DNA of 64,000 bases from Eremothecium cymbalariae DBVPG#7215 (GCF_000235365.1 NC_016453.1:1240001-1304000), one strand, 5' to 3'; shown: positions 18,119 through 30,064, counted from the stretch's first letter. The notes: a model not told the origin generated them from the letters alone. Translations and numbers: made by a program.

Positions 18119-21100
18119 TCACCACTTGCTTAATTCCTCAACTTTCTCTCGTAGTTCTTTCTTAGCTTTAACTCTCATGTAAAAAATGTCACAGTTTTGG
18201 TTGGAACAAAGCACTTCATTGTGCAAACTACCAGAGCATCGTTGACATTGAGTCCATAACCTGGCAAACTTTTCTTCCAATTCCCGCACGTCGTACATTG
18301 CCTTGAGATATAACTCACCTGACCTTTCTTTGCAATTTCCACACAGTGGCCCTTCGCCCTTCTTGAGTGGGCCCTTACAACCTTTACACATCTGGACTTT
18401 CTTAATAAAACCCATCAACCCTCCCTTTTGATTACCAGTTGAAATCTTTATAGCTTTCACAACAAACATTGCATTTGCTTGTCTTTCGCCAATAATCGGC
18501 GCTATAATGCTAATAATAGGATTTTGTAACTGCGTTGTCAAATAGTATTTTGAATCGATCTGAATGTTTTGTTCCAAGACATATAACGGATCTTCTGCTC
18601 GGTTGTATAGCTTGTCGTTTCCACCCACAATTACATAATCGACTCTGTCACCAACGTTTGGCCCAACGCCATCTCTCTTTTTCATACGTTCCGCCAAAAC
18701 TGCATGAGGCTGTGAGTTCGTATAACTTGGTGCTAGTGTTTTGGAAATAATTAATTTAGAAATATCTGCTCTATTCTGCAGAACATCATCAATGGTGCTT
18801 CTAACAAAATCCAAAGCGCCCGGTACATTCCTATCTATTAGAATCATTCGCAAAACCTTATTCATAACAAGCGAGACCAGAGGACATGAGTCACGACGAA
18901 CTGAAGCTAGCCCTTTCTGATCTAATTTATCGTGTTTTTCAGGCCTAGTCCAGTACAAACCAGCATATCTCTTTTTGTTAATCAATAAATATGGAAAGTA
19001 GACTTTTTCAAACTCTAAATTGATTGGATGCTTGAATAGAGATGAAACATATGCAGCAGCTTCAGCGCCTAGATTCATTGTTTCCTGAAGATCAGTTTTA
19101 CCGAACTTTACCATCACAGAATCGGTATCACCATATATAACAACAGCGTCATGACTGAAGCCGTTTTTAACTGTATACTTTTCTTCGACTGCACGCTTTG
19201 TGGCTTCAATCATAGTACGCCCAAATGATGTGACCGATGAGGAGATGGCAAGACATGGTAGCTTTCCAACTGTTGCGCCGGTGAATCCATAAACGGAATT
19301 TGCAGATATTTTTAATGCCAGCTGCCTACCATTTAAGACATCTTTTCTAAATGGGTCAGTTTCATTCTTTAGGTCAGTCTTAGCACGTTTTCTTGCGCTA
19401 ATTAATTCATGTAAGATAGTAGGTAATATTCCACGCCTACGTTTTTCAGTGACAAAGTAGTCTCCATTTGGAGTGATAATATAGTCCTCGTTTTCCTTTA
19501 AATTCAAGCGTGCAACGGTGGATTTATTACACAAGGTAGTGTAACATAAATTATGTGCCATCATAATTGATGGGTATAGGGAATTGAAATCCAATGTTGC
19601 GATAGGAACGTCGTAATACCCTCTTATTGGTTCTATAACTGTAGCCCCCTGATACTGTTCATCAGAAGGAGATGTATGCATATTTGGAATCACAATATCT
19701 ATTTGAAAACACTTGCGAAATAGCTGAGATATGACTTTAATTTGTTGACCTCTCGTAATGAGGTAGGAAAAGGGAACCCCGGTGACTCTTGACATTTCTG
19801 CATAGTTAACTAAGGCCATTAACTTTTCTAACAATCGCAAAGGTAAATAAGCATCTTTCAAACAATAAACAGCCAAACGTCTTCTTGTTTCGCTATCACC
19901 ATTATACAACGAAGAAATAATGGTGTGATGAACATCTTCTTTCTGTTCACCTAAGAAATGAGCAGAAACAGAATTCAAGGTATATGAACGTAATTGATAT
20001 TCACGTCTAACAAACTGCAACAAATCTAGCTGTAGACGTCCATCAATGTTAATAGTTTTGGACTCTCTTGTACCATATGCCTTTGATGAAAAAACAGTTT
20101 CCTTGATAACTTGTTTTACATTTGGCAACCTGCCAAAATACGGAAAACTATCAACATGCAAAGCAGCGGCACGGTTAATTAAATAGGGAAAATCGAAATT
20201 AGTAGTGTTATACCCAATTATCACATCTGGATCTACTTGGACAACGAAATCGCGCCAATGTTTTAACATGTCTTCCTCTCTCTCATGCTCAAAAATCTGA
20301 GAACCGGTGATTGGAGCACAAGACCTCACCGTGAAAACGTTTCGAATAAAAGGTTTAGAATGACCTGCAATACTAACAACGTTTGCTATCTGAATCACTG
20401 GATCAGTATCAGGCTCAGGGAACACACCAACTCTACCCGCACATTCAATATCAAATGATAGAATACGCAACGGGGCACTATGAACCCAATCACCTTCTGC
20501 CGGATGCGCAATTAAGTCTTTATAGTTAATGGCCACTTCAAATTGACAGGAAGAAACCTTTTGGTGTTTAGGAATAAGAGTATACTTCCCCTTAGGCAGG
20601 GTTATCCAAGACATACCCACAATACCGCAATCTATCATCAGCCTCAAAGTGAAAGCAATATTGTCGTACGTCGTAGTGCCTCCTTGGAACCAAGTATCAT
20701 TTGGGTTCACATAACCCTTCTCAAATGCAGTTCGGACCTTATTCAGCCCGTATGGATCAGGCACCAACACCTTTAAAAACTGCAACTTTTCATCACCGGA
20801 ATATCCCCATATACTTTGTTTCCAAACCACCTCTATGGAATCCACAACATTATCAAACTTATCATTCAAATAGTCCTTTAAAACCTTTAAATCTGAACTA
20901 GGACGAAATCCCGATGGTGCTGGAACGTACATGTAGTGCTTGAACCCAGTTACATTACACAGGACTGAATTACCTGCATCGGTGACACCAAAAAACCGCA
21001 CAACCGCCGCAGTATTACCATCTCTACATCCAGGAAGAACCGCTTGTTCCGCATCCAGCTGTTGAAATGATAGATCACACGTATTCGCTTCAAAATCAGA

Positions 21101-21397
21101 CGGTATACCCCGTCTAGGCCATGTAGCTTGCTGGTTTTTCTCCTGCGCCGTGACTGTCTCATGATCCATCATCAGCAATTCACGCTCGAACACCGTAGGA
21201 TCCACATTACCACTTGTATTCGGAACCTGTGGTGACTTGTACCCTTGATGGCTCTGCTTTCGGTACCTATCACTGGGAATAATTTGGATAGTCGACACCG
21301 GCTCACTTCCCGCAGAGTAATCAAAAGACTGCGTCCTCAGCTTCTTCTCCATAACCCCGTCATCAACCTCACAGTCTCGCTTTAACCCTTGTGTCAT
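18119..21397 (-). CDS. POL3: DNA polymerase delta catalytic subunit
   Basis: A 1092-residue B-family polymerase, nearly the length of yeast Pol3 (1097). It synthesises the lagging strand and has a 3'-5' proofreading exonuclease. Exo I motif SFDIEC lies near residue 315. Polymerase motifs DFNSLYPS (near 602) and YGDTDS (near 755) are intact. The C-terminus has the two cysteine modules: CysA (CKGC...CGNC, about 1002-1021) and CysB (CQRC...CSNQNC, about 1049-1068), the latter holding an Fe-S cluster and binding the B subunit. MCB-type elements upstream fit G1/S expression. It is convergent with DUN1 (96 bp). Confidence 0.98.
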   Translation of the reverse strand: MTQGLKRDCEVDDGVMEKKLRTQSFDYSAGSEPVSTIQIIPSDRYRKQSHQGYKSPQVPNTSGNVDPTVFERELLMMDHETVTAQEKNQQATWPRRGIPSDFEANTCDLSFQQLDAEQAVLPGCRDGNTAAVVRFFGVTDAGNSVLCNVTGFKHYMYVPAPSGFRPSSDLKVLKDYLNDKFDNVVDSIEVVWKQSIWGYSGDEKLQFLKVLVPDPYGLNKVRTAFEKGYVNPNDTWFQGGTTTYDNIAFTLRLMIDCGIVGMSWITLPKGKYTLIPKHQKVSSCQFEVAINYKDLIAHPAEGDWVHSAPLRILSFDIECAGRVGVFPEPDTDPVIQIANVVSIAGHSKPFIRNVFTVRSCAPITGSQIFEHEREEDMLKHWRDFVVQVDPDVIIGYNTTNFDFPYLINRAAALHVDSFPYFGRLPNVKQVIKETVFSSKAYGTRESKTINIDGRLQLDLLQFVRREYQLRSYTLNSVSAHFLGEQKEDVHHTIISSLYNGDSETRRRLAVYCLKDAYLPLRLLEKLMALVNYAEMSRVTGVPFSYLITRGQQIKVISQLFRKCFQIDIVIPNMHTSPSDEQYQGATVIEPIRGYYDVPIATLDFNSLYPSIMMAHNLCYTTLCNKSTVARLNLKENEDYIITPNGDYFVTEKRRRGILPTILHELISARKRAKTDLKNETDPFRKDVLNGRQLALKISANSVYGFTGATVGKLPCLAISSSVTSFGRTMIEATKRAVEEKYTVKNGFSHDAVVIYGDTDSVMVKFGKTDLQETMNLGAEAAAYVSSLFKHPINLEFEKVYFPYLLINKKRYAGLYWTRPEKHDKLDQKGLASVRRDSCPLVSLVMNKVLRMILIDRNVPGALDFVRSTIDDVLQNRADISKLIISKTLAPSYTNSQPHAVLAERMKKRDGVGPNVGDRVDYVIVGGNDKLYNRAEDPLYVLEQNIQIDSKYYLTTQLQNPIISIIAPIIGERQANAMFVVKAIKISTGNQKGGLMGFIKKVQMCKGCKGPLKKGEGPLCGNCKERSGELYLKAMYDVRELEEKFARLWTQCQRCSGSLHNEVLCSNQNCDIFYMRVKAKKELREKVEELSKW

Positions 21398-22222
21398 ATC
21401 TCCTATATATTATAAACTCCTAAAAAACCCTGAATCCTCACCAACTATACCTGGCGTTCTCTCTTGCAATCCCAAGTGTACAGGAACAGTTGAAAACCTC
21501 TCCGCGATGTCCTTAAAATGGAAACGAACGCGTTACTGAAGATGCTTCGAAACACACCAAACTTCAACTTTTTACCGGGCTTCGCAACGGCAATTGACAC
21601 ACTGCAACCCCAAGATCGAGATGCCCCAGATACCAGACAGCAGCCCACATTCATCCGGTACGCGCGTGCAATGCACATACCGCTAACACTACTCTCCATC
21701 ATATTGTGATATTTCAGTGAAAAAACCAACAACGTATATAGTGATACAATACTTACCTAATCATCCTGGCTGTATGCAGGTTTTTGATAAGAGCGCATTT
21801 CTATCAAAAGGCCTGGTTTACTGACAGTAATCTCCTGGGTTGAGGATAGTGTTGGGCGCACGAGAGACCGGGATTGTGTTTTGAAGTAATTGAGGCCCAT
21901 GGAGATCCCGCTTTTAGCGTCTGTTTTGGAGTTTATTTAGATACTTTCTTGATATAAGTGCCAAACTACGGTGGCTTCAACTTTCCGCTGTGAAAAGAGC
22001 CTGATAGAATCTGAACATTACTCATCTTCGAGCAACATCTGAAGACTAGAGAGCGGAAAATCAGTTTTGAGAAGCCGGGAGGAAGATTGTTAATAGACTA
22101 AAGCGAGAGTGGGTATCAATTCCAAGTTTTTTTTGGGTAGTGGTTATTTTTGCAAGGTAGTTAAGGTGATTGTATCGTTCATTTTATAGTATATTGGAAA
22201 CATATAAAATAAAGGAGGCAAT
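21398..22222. other. POL3/HLJ1 divergent intergenic region
   Basis: An 825-bp region between divergent genes. It has MCB-type elements on the POL3 side and, in the middle, a segment (21749-21820) with predicted hairpins, including a perfect 8-bp inverted repeat TTTTGATA/TATCAAAA at 21782-21809. An open frame at 21518-21709 has no known match and probably is spurious. Confidence 0.5.
21528..21533. promoter_or_regulatory. MCB element ACGCGT upstream of POL3
   Basis: An exact MluI cell-cycle box, the site of the MBF (Mbp1-Swi6) factor, 131 bp upstream of the POL3 ATG. A related ACGCGCGT lies at 21660-21667. Replication genes including POL3 are MBF targets in S. cerevisiae, so the role is well supported by context. 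Confidence 0.7.
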
Positions 22223-22954
22223 ATGTCAGAGAAGGAATATACTGAGGAACAAGAAAAGATCACATATGTTATTCTGAATAAGGATAAGCATTCGTTCTAT
22301 GAGTTGTTGCAGATAGATAAGGAGGCCAGTGATAGCGATGTGAAGAAAGCCTATCGCAAGTTGGCTATTAAGTTACATCCGGATAAAAACCGCCATCCAA
22401 GAGCAGCAGAAGCATTCAAAAAGATAAATCGGGCGTTTGAAGTGCTATCGGATGAAAATAAACGAAAGGTTTATGATCAAATAGGTTGTGATCCGGATGA
22501 TCGTGCAGCTGCGCAAGAGTCTTACAGAAGGGGGGGAGGTTCTGGACAGGAAGGGGGATCGGGCTTCGAGCCATTTCCTAGCGAAGGCATGTTTTTTAGA
22601 GGTCCAGGTAATGGCCCGGAAGATATATTTGATTTTCTATTTAGGGCTGGTGGAGGTGGTGGACCTTTTGGAATGGGAGGTGGTGGACCTTTCGATAATT
22701 TCGGAAACAGTCCGTTTGGTGGGACGACAACTTTTACATTTGGAGGTCCAAGTGGGTTCCGAGTCTATTCTAGTGGACCTGGAGGTCAATTCCAACAGCA
22801 TGGAGGCGGATTTAATTCAAGGGCGCAGGATCGATCCCGTCGGAATAACCAGGGAGATGCGACTCAAGGAGAACTGCAGGATCCCCTGCAACATGTATTG
22901 TTTATATTATTGATTGTGCTGGTATTCTTGATGTTTCCTAGTCTGAGTTATTGA
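22223..22954 (+). CDS. HLJ1: ER-membrane J-domain co-chaperone Hlj1
   Basis: A 243-residue type I Hsp40. The J domain spans about residues 25-90 with the HPD motif near 51-53 (KLHPDKN), needed to stimulate Hsp70. A glycine/phenylalanine-rich linker covers about residues 100-205. A C-terminal hydrophobic anchor (LQHVLFILLIVLVFLMFPSL) makes it tail-anchored with the J domain in the cytosol. In yeast, Hlj1 works with Ydj1 and Ssa1 in ER-associated degradation of membrane proteins. Position matches YMR161W. It is about 20 residues longer than the yeast protein. Confidence 0.93.
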   Translation: MSEKEYTEEQEKITYVILNKDKHSFYELLQIDKEASDSDVKKAYRKLAIKLHPDKNRHPRAAEAFKKINRAFEVLSDENKRKVYDQIGCDPDDRAAAQESYRRGGGSGQEGGSGFEPFPSEGMFFRGPGNGPEDIFDFLFRAGGGGGPFGMGGGGPFDNFGNSPFGGTTTFTFGGPSGFRVYSSGPGGQFQQHGGGFNSRAQDRSRRNNQGDATQGELQDPLQHVLFILLIVLVFLMFPSLSY

Positions 22955-23283
22955 TTTTACTGGTACAGCCCAAGCATCGTTCAGATACCCTTGTCATAGT
23001 TATAAATAACACAATTGACCGCTGTAATCATAATAGCATCCTGGTTAATATCTATTTGTGTTTATATATTCCATATAAACGATACGAATAATGTACGTAA
23101 TATACAATAGAATACAAACAAATGCAGGTTCATTTCTTTCATTAAACCAGTTTCTTCTATGTCGGGAAGCATAAAAGAGCTGACTACCACATATTCCACA
23201 AGTTGTTATGAACAATAACATATCAATAGTGGCTTCTGTTATGGCAATTGTTGCCCCATAAATAATTGGGAAAACAAAACATA
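22955..23283. other. HLJ1-DNF3 convergent spacer
   Basis: A 329-bp AT-rich 3'-to-3' spacer. I see nothing beyond likely 3' end-processing sequence. Confidence 0.5.
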
Positions 23284-26200
23284 TTACTCTAAGTCTTTTA
23301 ATCGTTGTTTAATAATCTGATCTACATCTTCCTCCTGTTCTGATTTTAATTTCAATTTCCTGGTCAGCTTCGATGTGAAAGGTTCCCCTTCGCCACTACT
23401 ACTGCTTTTCAGTTGCAAGTTCTTCCTCTTGATTAACTTTCCACTGGGCAGTTGTTCATACTCATCGGAATTGAAAGTTATACCGCTATTCACCATAACT
23501 TGGCTAGGAGTCCCAGATGGCAATTCATTGGCCCCAGGAAGCGTATTCTTCCTTGATCTAGTATGATTTATCACACCATCAAAGCTATCGCTCCTGCCCA
23601 ACATGGCTTTATTGGCATACCTTTTCATTGTACTTGGATCACGTCTCCAGGTCCAACTTTGCTTTAATTCATTTAATGCGCCAAACTCAAGCTTCTTTCT
23701 AATTTCGTCCTTCCGTTCCAATTCTCTGAATACATCAGTATCGGTTGGTAAAACAAGAACCTTGAAAGTTTGATAAACCAGATCGAGTACTATAGGTAGC
23801 ATAGTCAACAAAATCAATGTAGCCCAGAAGGTGATGTCTTTTCCAAAATATTGATATCCTTCATCCACATCATACATTGTACCCTCCTCATAGAATATTG
23901 GTAAAATAATGCACCATAAAAACCACCCACCAACTGATAAAATAAAAGAACTAAAGGCTAACCACGTACGATTGAACATTTCTAAAAATTGACATTTGAA
24001 GTTGATAAGGGCAACAATAGCAGTGAAGTTAACGAGACCAATAGGATATATCGTATTATCGGATTGAACGGTGAATGACCAACAATACCAATTGGTAAAA
24101 CATATAATAACTGAACTAGTAGCAGCCGCCACCATCCATTGTATAAATATAGATAAATTGAATGACTGGGATAATCTTCCTGTGATATAAAGTTCTGGAA
24201 CCGCCAAGAGGGTTAAAGGTTTTAAGTCTTTTTCAAACATACCAATGCAGAGAACAGGCAATGATGTAAACAGGGTATTAAACATCGACAGAGACCATGG
24301 TTCGTATTGTGAGGTACCAGAAAACATTGTGTTTCTTTGAAATATCAATTGAGTTAGGTAGAATGTCAATTCCTTGTAGAAGGTACAAAGAATAAACTTT
24401 GTTGTTCGAACGTAATTATAACGACCATGAACAAACAGTAGCTTTAACAAGTACCTGAATTGTGCAATCGAATAATCAGCAGAACGAGAAGCCTGTAGTC
24501 CCTCCTTACCAGCTATACCAATACCAATATCAGCTGACTGGATCATTGCGATATCATTTGCACCATCACCTATTGCTAAGGTCACTTGTCCATTTTCAGC
24601 TTGCCGAATGTTAGTAACTAATAATGCCTTTTGAGACGGAGAGGCACGACAACATATAACTGAATCTGCTTTAGTACATAATTCAATGAAAACATTCATT
24701 AATGTTGGATTACCTTCAAACATTGTTAGTGTATTGCCATCGATTACAACAACGCAATGTGCCACATTACGGTTTTCAATTTCACTACTGACTGTGGTAA
24801 TTTTTGAAGCCAAGTTCTCATCATTGGATGTTACAATAAAAAGGGTAGAGTAATCATATATTAGCTTACAGGAGTAACCTATATTTATCGCAGTTTCTCT
24901 CTTGTCACCAGTTAACATCCAGATTTTGATGCCAGCACGTCTAATTTTTTCAATTGAATCAGACACACCCTCTTGTAATTTGTCTTCAATAGCGGTTGCA
25001 CCAAGTAAATGTAACCCTCTTTCTATAATCTCACCAAAGTTATCCATCTGCTCACGACGATTAACTAGAGAAGTTTTAGCGGCATGATATTGCGCATTCC
25101 AAATTTCATACTCCTCTTCATTAATCCACTTATAACTGTAAAGTAATGTCCTTAATCCTTCTGAAGAAAAATTATCAATGTCATTTAAGGTGCGTTCAAT
25201 CACATAATCTTCATTCTGAATCAAATTTTCATCCGTAATATATCCATCAAGGGTATTTACTCCTCCCTTTGGTTTAGAAAGAACCACTGGTGCACTATTA
25301 GAAGAGCTGGGAATCTGATGTTTAACTAATTCAGAATATTTGTCTTGTTGTTTCATGCTTAAGGACTTTTTGGACTTCTTGTATAGATTTTTAACATCTT
25401 CATCAGGTTTGGTGACTGTACCAAGAAAATCATCAATCGAATTGATGTGAATTTCTGAATCAGTAACAGGGGAGTTGGATTTCGAGGAATAACTATTTCT
25501 CGCTGCCTGAAAGGCTAAGCTAGCTCTTGCAGAACGCAGATGCATCGATTGTCTTAGAGCTCCACCAATACTGTTCCTTGACACAACTTGTTCCAAAGAT
25601 TTTCTATGTTGTAAAACCAACTCTGCCTCTTCAATCTTTCTTTTATCAGAACTAGAACTAATTTCTGCAGCTTTTTCCATGGCTAATTCAGAATTATGCA
25701 ACCTTTCTAGGATTACATTATCTGCTCCTTTACAAATTAAAAGTACCTTCCCAGGGTGATACGGAGTACGAATTAACACAGACATTCGTTTTCTGTCGGA
25801 AGTGAATTCTATAATATTCAGAATTTCGTATTTTTCAATAACAGGATCTTCATCAAACCCCTTAGGATATGTTTTTATCGATAGTACATTAGAATCACGA
25901 CTCAATAGAACATACCCCATATCTCTTGCAGCTGTAACCAATGCCAGCTCATCAGGCGATGACGATTGATACTCAATAGTATCATGTTCATTCTCACTGT
26001 CACCTGATCCTTGTGACATTTTTGGTAGGCAACTATGACACAATGCCAAAGACAAAATGAAAAACTTTGTTTTCTGAGAAAGTAACGTATGGGGGTTTTC
26101 TTGAATATACATAATCAAGTCCAAAGATGTTTTTAATTTTGACTCAGGAGGGGTTTCAGCGGATTTAGAAGGTGAATTATCATTATTGTTATCAGATAGA

Positions 26201-28107
26201 TTTTCAGTGGAAGGAAGATTAAATCTTATGCTATCAATTTGGGATGCAATGCTTGGGCGTCCGGTGTAGGTGGCAGAATTATTCCCCTTATACTCAATAG
26301 ATGTTCGACCCTCAGGCGAACTCTTAGTAAAATTCCGCATGAAGCTATTATCATCAACAGAGATAATATCTAAAGCCTGACTCTCTCCAGTGTTAGTATT
26401 GGCAATGTTATCATGCAAGTTCTCAATGTTATGACTCCATACTAGCCCACAGGTAGAGAATTTTCTAAAGATCATCTTATTATCGGTCAATGTTCCTGTT
26501 TTGTCGCTGAATATATAGGAAACCTGACCCAATTCCTCTAAGATGGTAGCAGTTCGCGATTCACAACGAGTATTCGAATCCAAATGGTACATGTCAATAT
26601 CCCACTCCATTAAATGACTTTGAACAGCTTTAATTACTTCGAGTGTGACGTACAAAGACAAGGGAATTAATGTATTGTACATGATAATAAAAGACATGAT
26701 AGTGGGTGCTACTCCAGCATCCTCTTGATATAAGTACCATGCCTTGTTATTATCAACAACACGGTTTTTATAGTATCTTTGAGCAGCAAATGAAAAAATT
26801 GAGAATGATAGAACAACACAAATCATAAATACAACAATTGAATTAATTTGGGATTGAAGTTTAGGCGCTTTCGTGCGGGGATTCTTTATGGCATTCATGC
26901 GAATTTTAGTTTCCTCGCCGGTAAATATGGCCATACCAACTACATTCTGAGTATTTCTGATGACGCTACCCCTATAAATGACGTTATCTGGCCCTGCTGG
27001 ATACTTTCTCGACGTTGAATAGTTTTCATCGGGAAATTCAATTGTACCTTCAAAATTATAGAGATCAATATTTGGATCTTCAACAATCGCACATGCCTTT
27101 GCATAGGCTAGATTAGAAGTAGAATAGAACATTTTAGATAATTCAGGAACAGGCCTTCTACTCTTCAGATTTGTTTCACCATCCAGGGCCATTGTTTCCA
27201 CATAGCAATCTCCATTTTCACCATCTGTTGCAAGTAATAAAAGGTCTGCAGGTACATAGTCATCTTGGTTCAACAAGATAAAGTCTCCAACCGCAACATC
27301 TTTCCATTGTTTCTCGACTAAACGAATGCCGTGATTTTGAAGATGTTCAGTATCAAACAATAAACTTTTAAACTCTGCATTTGATGTAGCAGTTTCAGCG
27401 GACAGCCTATTCAACGAGTTCTCGATATCTGAACTATCCTCGCCATCATTTTGTTGCTTGATACCATCAATTTTTACCAATACCTTGACAGCTTTATTAT
27501 TTTCTTGCTTATCTAGTTTATGACGTCTATAATCATCCCAGCCTTCCCTACCAATCGATATGCTCATGAAAATAGACAATGGTATGATCGTTGTGAACTG
27601 GCCAGTAGTAGACCAGCCTGGGATCATCTGTAAGATGGCTACAAAGAAAAAGTAAGTATTAGCCAATTTAGAAAACTGAGCATACAATTGCCTAGGAATA
27701 AACGAATAAACTGTGTACCGCGAAGATGTAATCGTGTTTTTTATATATGGCTGATTCTTTCTCTCATCGCGCAGAGCGTACACATGATTATGATGACCAC
27801 ATAGGTAAGGTCTCATGAACTGATCCCGTTTATCCAACACAATAGGAATCCGTCGACCACCTTCCTTGTTGGTTATTAATGGTCGATCCAATAAAAGATT
27901 TAGGAACCTTGACCATAAACTAACTCTTGGCGTTTCCTCGTAATTCTTGGCTGCGCCACTATACCCACCTTGTTCGTTAGGCATACTTTCTAGCTCAAGC
28001 GTCTCTTCATATGGCTCCGTATGGTCCTGCTGCTGCTTCCATTGTACATAAAGATTTTTATTGAACAACTGAGTCCGTAATGACTGAGATCTTTTTCTGT
28101 TAGACAT
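23284..28107 (-). CDS. DNF3: P4-type ATPase, phospholipid flippase Dnf3
   Basis: A 1607-residue P4 ATPase (yeast Dnf3 about 1656) that moves aminophospholipids to the cytosolic leaflet in Golgi and endosomal membranes. Shown by the phosphorylation motif DKTGTLTDNKM near residue 532, the actuator motif DGETNLK near 312, the hinge GDGANDIAM, and about ten membrane segments in the P4 layout (two, two, then six). A large insertion in the nucleotide-binding region (residues about 800-960), rich in serine, is typical of the Dnf3 subgroup. The position between HLJ1 and QRI1 matches YMR162C. Confidence 0.96.
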   Translation of the reverse strand: MSNRKRSQSLRTQLFNKNLYVQWKQQQDHTEPYEETLELESMPNEQGGYSGAAKNYEETPRVSLWSRFLNLLLDRPLITNKEGGRRIPIVLDKRDQFMRPYLCGHHNHVYALRDERKNQPYIKNTITSSRYTVYSFIPRQLYAQFSKLANTYFFFVAILQMIPGWSTTGQFTTIIPLSIFMSISIGREGWDDYRRHKLDKQENNKAVKVLVKIDGIKQQNDGEDSSDIENSLNRLSAETATSNAEFKSLLFDTEHLQNHGIRLVEKQWKDVAVGDFILLNQDDYVPADLLLLATDGENGDCYVETMALDGETNLKSRRPVPELSKMFYSTSNLAYAKACAIVEDPNIDLYNFEGTIEFPDENYSTSRKYPAGPDNVIYRGSVIRNTQNVVGMAIFTGEETKIRMNAIKNPRTKAPKLQSQINSIVVFMICVVLSFSIFSFAAQRYYKNRVVDNNKAWYLYQEDAGVAPTIMSFIIMYNTLIPLSLYVTLEVIKAVQSHLMEWDIDMYHLDSNTRCESRTATILEELGQVSYIFSDKTGTLTDNKMIFRKFSTCGLVWSHNIENLHDNIANTNTGESQALDIISVDDNSFMRNFTKSSPEGRTSIEYKGNNSATYTGRPSIASQIDSIRFNLPSTENLSDNNNDNSPSKSAETPPESKLKTSLDLIMYIQENPHTLLSQKTKFFILSLALCHSCLPKMSQGSGDSENEHDTIEYQSSSPDELALVTAARDMGYVLLSRDSNVLSIKTYPKGFDEDPVIEKYEILNIIEFTSDRKRMSVLIRTPYHPGKVLLICKGADNVILERLHNSELAMEKAAEISSSSDKRKIEEAELVLQHRKSLEQVVSRNSIGGALRQSMHLRSARASLAFQAARNSYSSKSNSPVTDSEIHINSIDDFLGTVTKPDEDVKNLYKKSKKSLSMKQQDKYSELVKHQIPSSSNSAPVVLSKPKGGVNTLDGYITDENLIQNEDYVIERTLNDIDNFSSEGLRTLLYSYKWINEEEYEIWNAQYHAAKTSLVNRREQMDNFGEIIERGLHLLGATAIEDKLQEGVSDSIEKIRRAGIKIWMLTGDKRETAINIGYSCKLIYDYSTLFIVTSNDENLASKITTVSSEIENRNVAHCVVVIDGNTLTMFEGNPTLMNVFIELCTKADSVICCRASPSQKALLVTNIRQAENGQVTLAIGDGANDIAMIQSADIGIGIAGKEGLQASRSADYSIAQFRYLLKLLFVHGRYNYVRTTKFILCTFYKELTFYLTQLIFQRNTMFSGTSQYEPWSLSMFNTLFTSLPVLCIGMFEKDLKPLTLLAVPELYITGRLSQSFNLSIFIQWMVAAATSSVIICFTNWYCWSFTVQSDNTIYPIGLVNFTAIVALINFKCQFLEMFNRTWLAFSSFILSVGGWFLWCIILPIFYEEGTMYDVDEGYQYFGKDITFWATLILLTMLPIVLDLVYQTFKVLVLPTDTDVFRELERKDEIRKKLEFGALNELKQSWTWRRDPSTMKRYANKAMLGRSDSFDGVINHTRSRKNTLPGANELPSGTPSQVMVNSGITFNSDEYEQLPSGKLIKRKNLQLKSSSSGEGEPFTSKLTRKLKLKSEQEEDVDQIIKQRLKDLE

Positions 28108-28368
28108 TGCTTTCTACAGGAATGTTATTGTTCTTGCCCTTAAATCTTAAAACTCTAAAACCTTGACTAGTGTGAATGCAAACTAATAGTAACTAAAAAA
28201 CGCTGAAACACCACTGAAAGCTAACACAGAAGCTTTCCAAACTCCATCAGTCACACTCTACCAAAAAGCAAGTTTTGATATTTTGCTGCGCATAAGTTGT
28301 GTTAACTGTAAAATGCCCATGAGGTTTATCATAGAGCCGTGATAACAAAATACCTCTTGTTTAAATGG

Positions 28369-28376
28369 CACGTGAC
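28369..28376. promoter_or_regulatory. Cbf1-type site (CACGTGAC) in the DNF3/QRI1 promoter
   Basis: Reverse-strand match to RTCACRTG, 129 bp upstream of QRI1 in the divergent DNF3/QRI1 promoter (28108-28504). The rest of this 397-bp region shows no gene. Confidence 0.4.
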
Positions 28377-28504
28377 TACTGCGCGGCATTATTAAACCAC
28401 GGCCAGACATACCTACCTGAAAGCATATAAACCTCCTATTATATTATAGGAATTGGGCGTCAGTGGTGGTTTGGTAGAGACATCAAACTGCATTTTAATC
28501 AGAG

Positions 28505-29917
28505 ATGTCGGTTAAAGACGAATATGAAGCTGCTGGTCAGGCACACTTGTTTTATCATTGGGAAAGTTTGTCCGAACATGAACGAGAGCAACTTCTATCA
28601 AATTTGGCTCGAACTGACCCATTAAAGCTGAAGGAGTGCTACAAAGAGGCAGTTCGGTTGGTTGAAGGTAATGTTTTGAATATGGATGAAGTTCAGCCTT
28701 TACCAAAGGGCTCATACGAGTCAGTTATCGACAATTCTAAGGACCTTAATTCTCGGTATGAATCATTAGGGATGGAGGCGCTGAGGAACGGTGAAGTGGC
28801 TGTGGTGCTTATGGCAGGTGGACAAGGCACCAGATTAGGATCTTCACTTCCCAAGGGTTGTTACGATGTTGGACTGCCATCTAAAAAATCGTTGTTTCAG
28901 ATACAAGCAGAGAGACTGCAAAAGTTACAAGAGTTAGCCGGATGTTTGAAACCAATTCCTTGGTATATCATGACCTCTAAACTAACAAGATCCGCCACGG
29001 AAGAATTCTTCAAAAAGAACAAGTATTTTGGTCTGAGTGAAAAACAGGTCAGGTTCTTCAATCAAGGGACGGTTCCCGCATTAGATTCGTCTGGTGAACA
29101 TTTAATGTTAGAGTCAAGGACTGAGCTAGTTGAATCTCCTGATGGCAACGGGGGTTTATACCGTGCGCTGAAGAATAATAAAATATTGGAAGAATTGTTA
29201 TTGAATGGTATCAAGCATATTCATATGTATTGCGTGGATAACGTTCTTGTTAAACTTGCTGATCCAGTTTTTCTGGGGTACGCAATTCATCATGGCTTTG
29301 ACGTGGCCACCAAAGTCGTGAGGAAAAGGGATGCCCACGAATCAGTGGGCTTAATTGTTTCCAAGAAGCATAAGCCCTCGGTTATTGAATACTATGAAAT
29401 ATCAAAGGAATTGGCAGAGGCTATAGATGAGTCATGTGGGCTATTGAAACTGCGTGCTGCTAATATTGTGAATCATTACTATTCTGTTGCATTACTGAAG
29501 GAAAAGTTGGATTTATGGTGTGAACATATGCCGTATCATATAGCAAAAAAGAAGATTAACTACTATGACGCAGGAACTAATAAAATAATGAAGCCTGATA
29601 AGGTAAACGGTACCAAATTAGAGCAATTTATATTTGATGTTTTTGATACTATCCCTATTGATAAATTTGGCTGTTTAGAGGTAGAAAGGTCCGAAGAATT
29701 TTCTCCATTGAAAAACGGTCCTGGATCTGTCAACGATAACCCAGAAACAGCACGTCTAGCATATCTACGTTTAGGTACCAAATGGTTAAGAAATGTGGGA
29801 GCCCATGTTGATGAAGGCGTACTCGTAGAAGTCTCTAGTTCTTTGTCATATAATGGTGAGTCTCTAGGTTCTTACAAAGGCAAAAGTTTTCACAAGTCTG
29901 GTGAGTACATAGCTTAA
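28505..29917 (+). CDS. QRI1: UDP-N-acetylglucosamine pyrophosphorylase
   Basis: A 470-residue cytosolic enzyme (also called UAP1) that makes UDP-GlcNAc from GlcNAc-1-phosphate and UTP, feeding chitin, N-glycan and GPI-anchor synthesis. The signature VLMAGGQGTRLGSSLPKG is at residues 101-118. Other conserved parts are IPWYIMTS, FFNQGTVPAL, NGGLYRAL (substrate loop) and HMYCVDNVLVKLADP. The length equals the yeast protein (about 477) and no key residue is missing. Position matches YDL103C. Confidence 0.97.
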   Translation: MSVKDEYEAAGQAHLFYHWESLSEHEREQLLSNLARTDPLKLKECYKEAVRLVEGNVLNMDEVQPLPKGSYESVIDNSKDLNSRYESLGMEALRNGEVAVVLMAGGQGTRLGSSLPKGCYDVGLPSKKSLFQIQAERLQKLQELAGCLKPIPWYIMTSKLTRSATEEFFKKNKYFGLSEKQVRFFNQGTVPALDSSGEHLMLESRTELVESPDGNGGLYRALKNNKILEELLLNGIKHIHMYCVDNVLVKLADPVFLGYAIHHGFDVATKVVRKRDAHESVGLIVSKKHKPSVIEYYEISKELAEAIDESCGLLKLRAANIVNHYYSVALLKEKLDLWCEHMPYHIAKKKINYYDAGTNKIMKPDKVNGTKLEQFIFDVFDTIPIDKFGCLEVERSEEFSPLKNGPGSVNDNPETARLAYLRLGTKWLRNVGAHVDEGVLVEVSSSLSYNGESLGSYKGKSFHKSGEYIA

Positions 29918-30064
29918 AGAATCCAATTCTTCATTGTTTAAGTCCTTCATCAAGTTATCAACTATTACCTAATTAATTTTAAAAAATAGAGGCAACATAG
30001 GAAAAATTGTCAGTTCTTATTACATTATTACTGTAGGGATAAAAGAATTAAAATATTGTTACCC

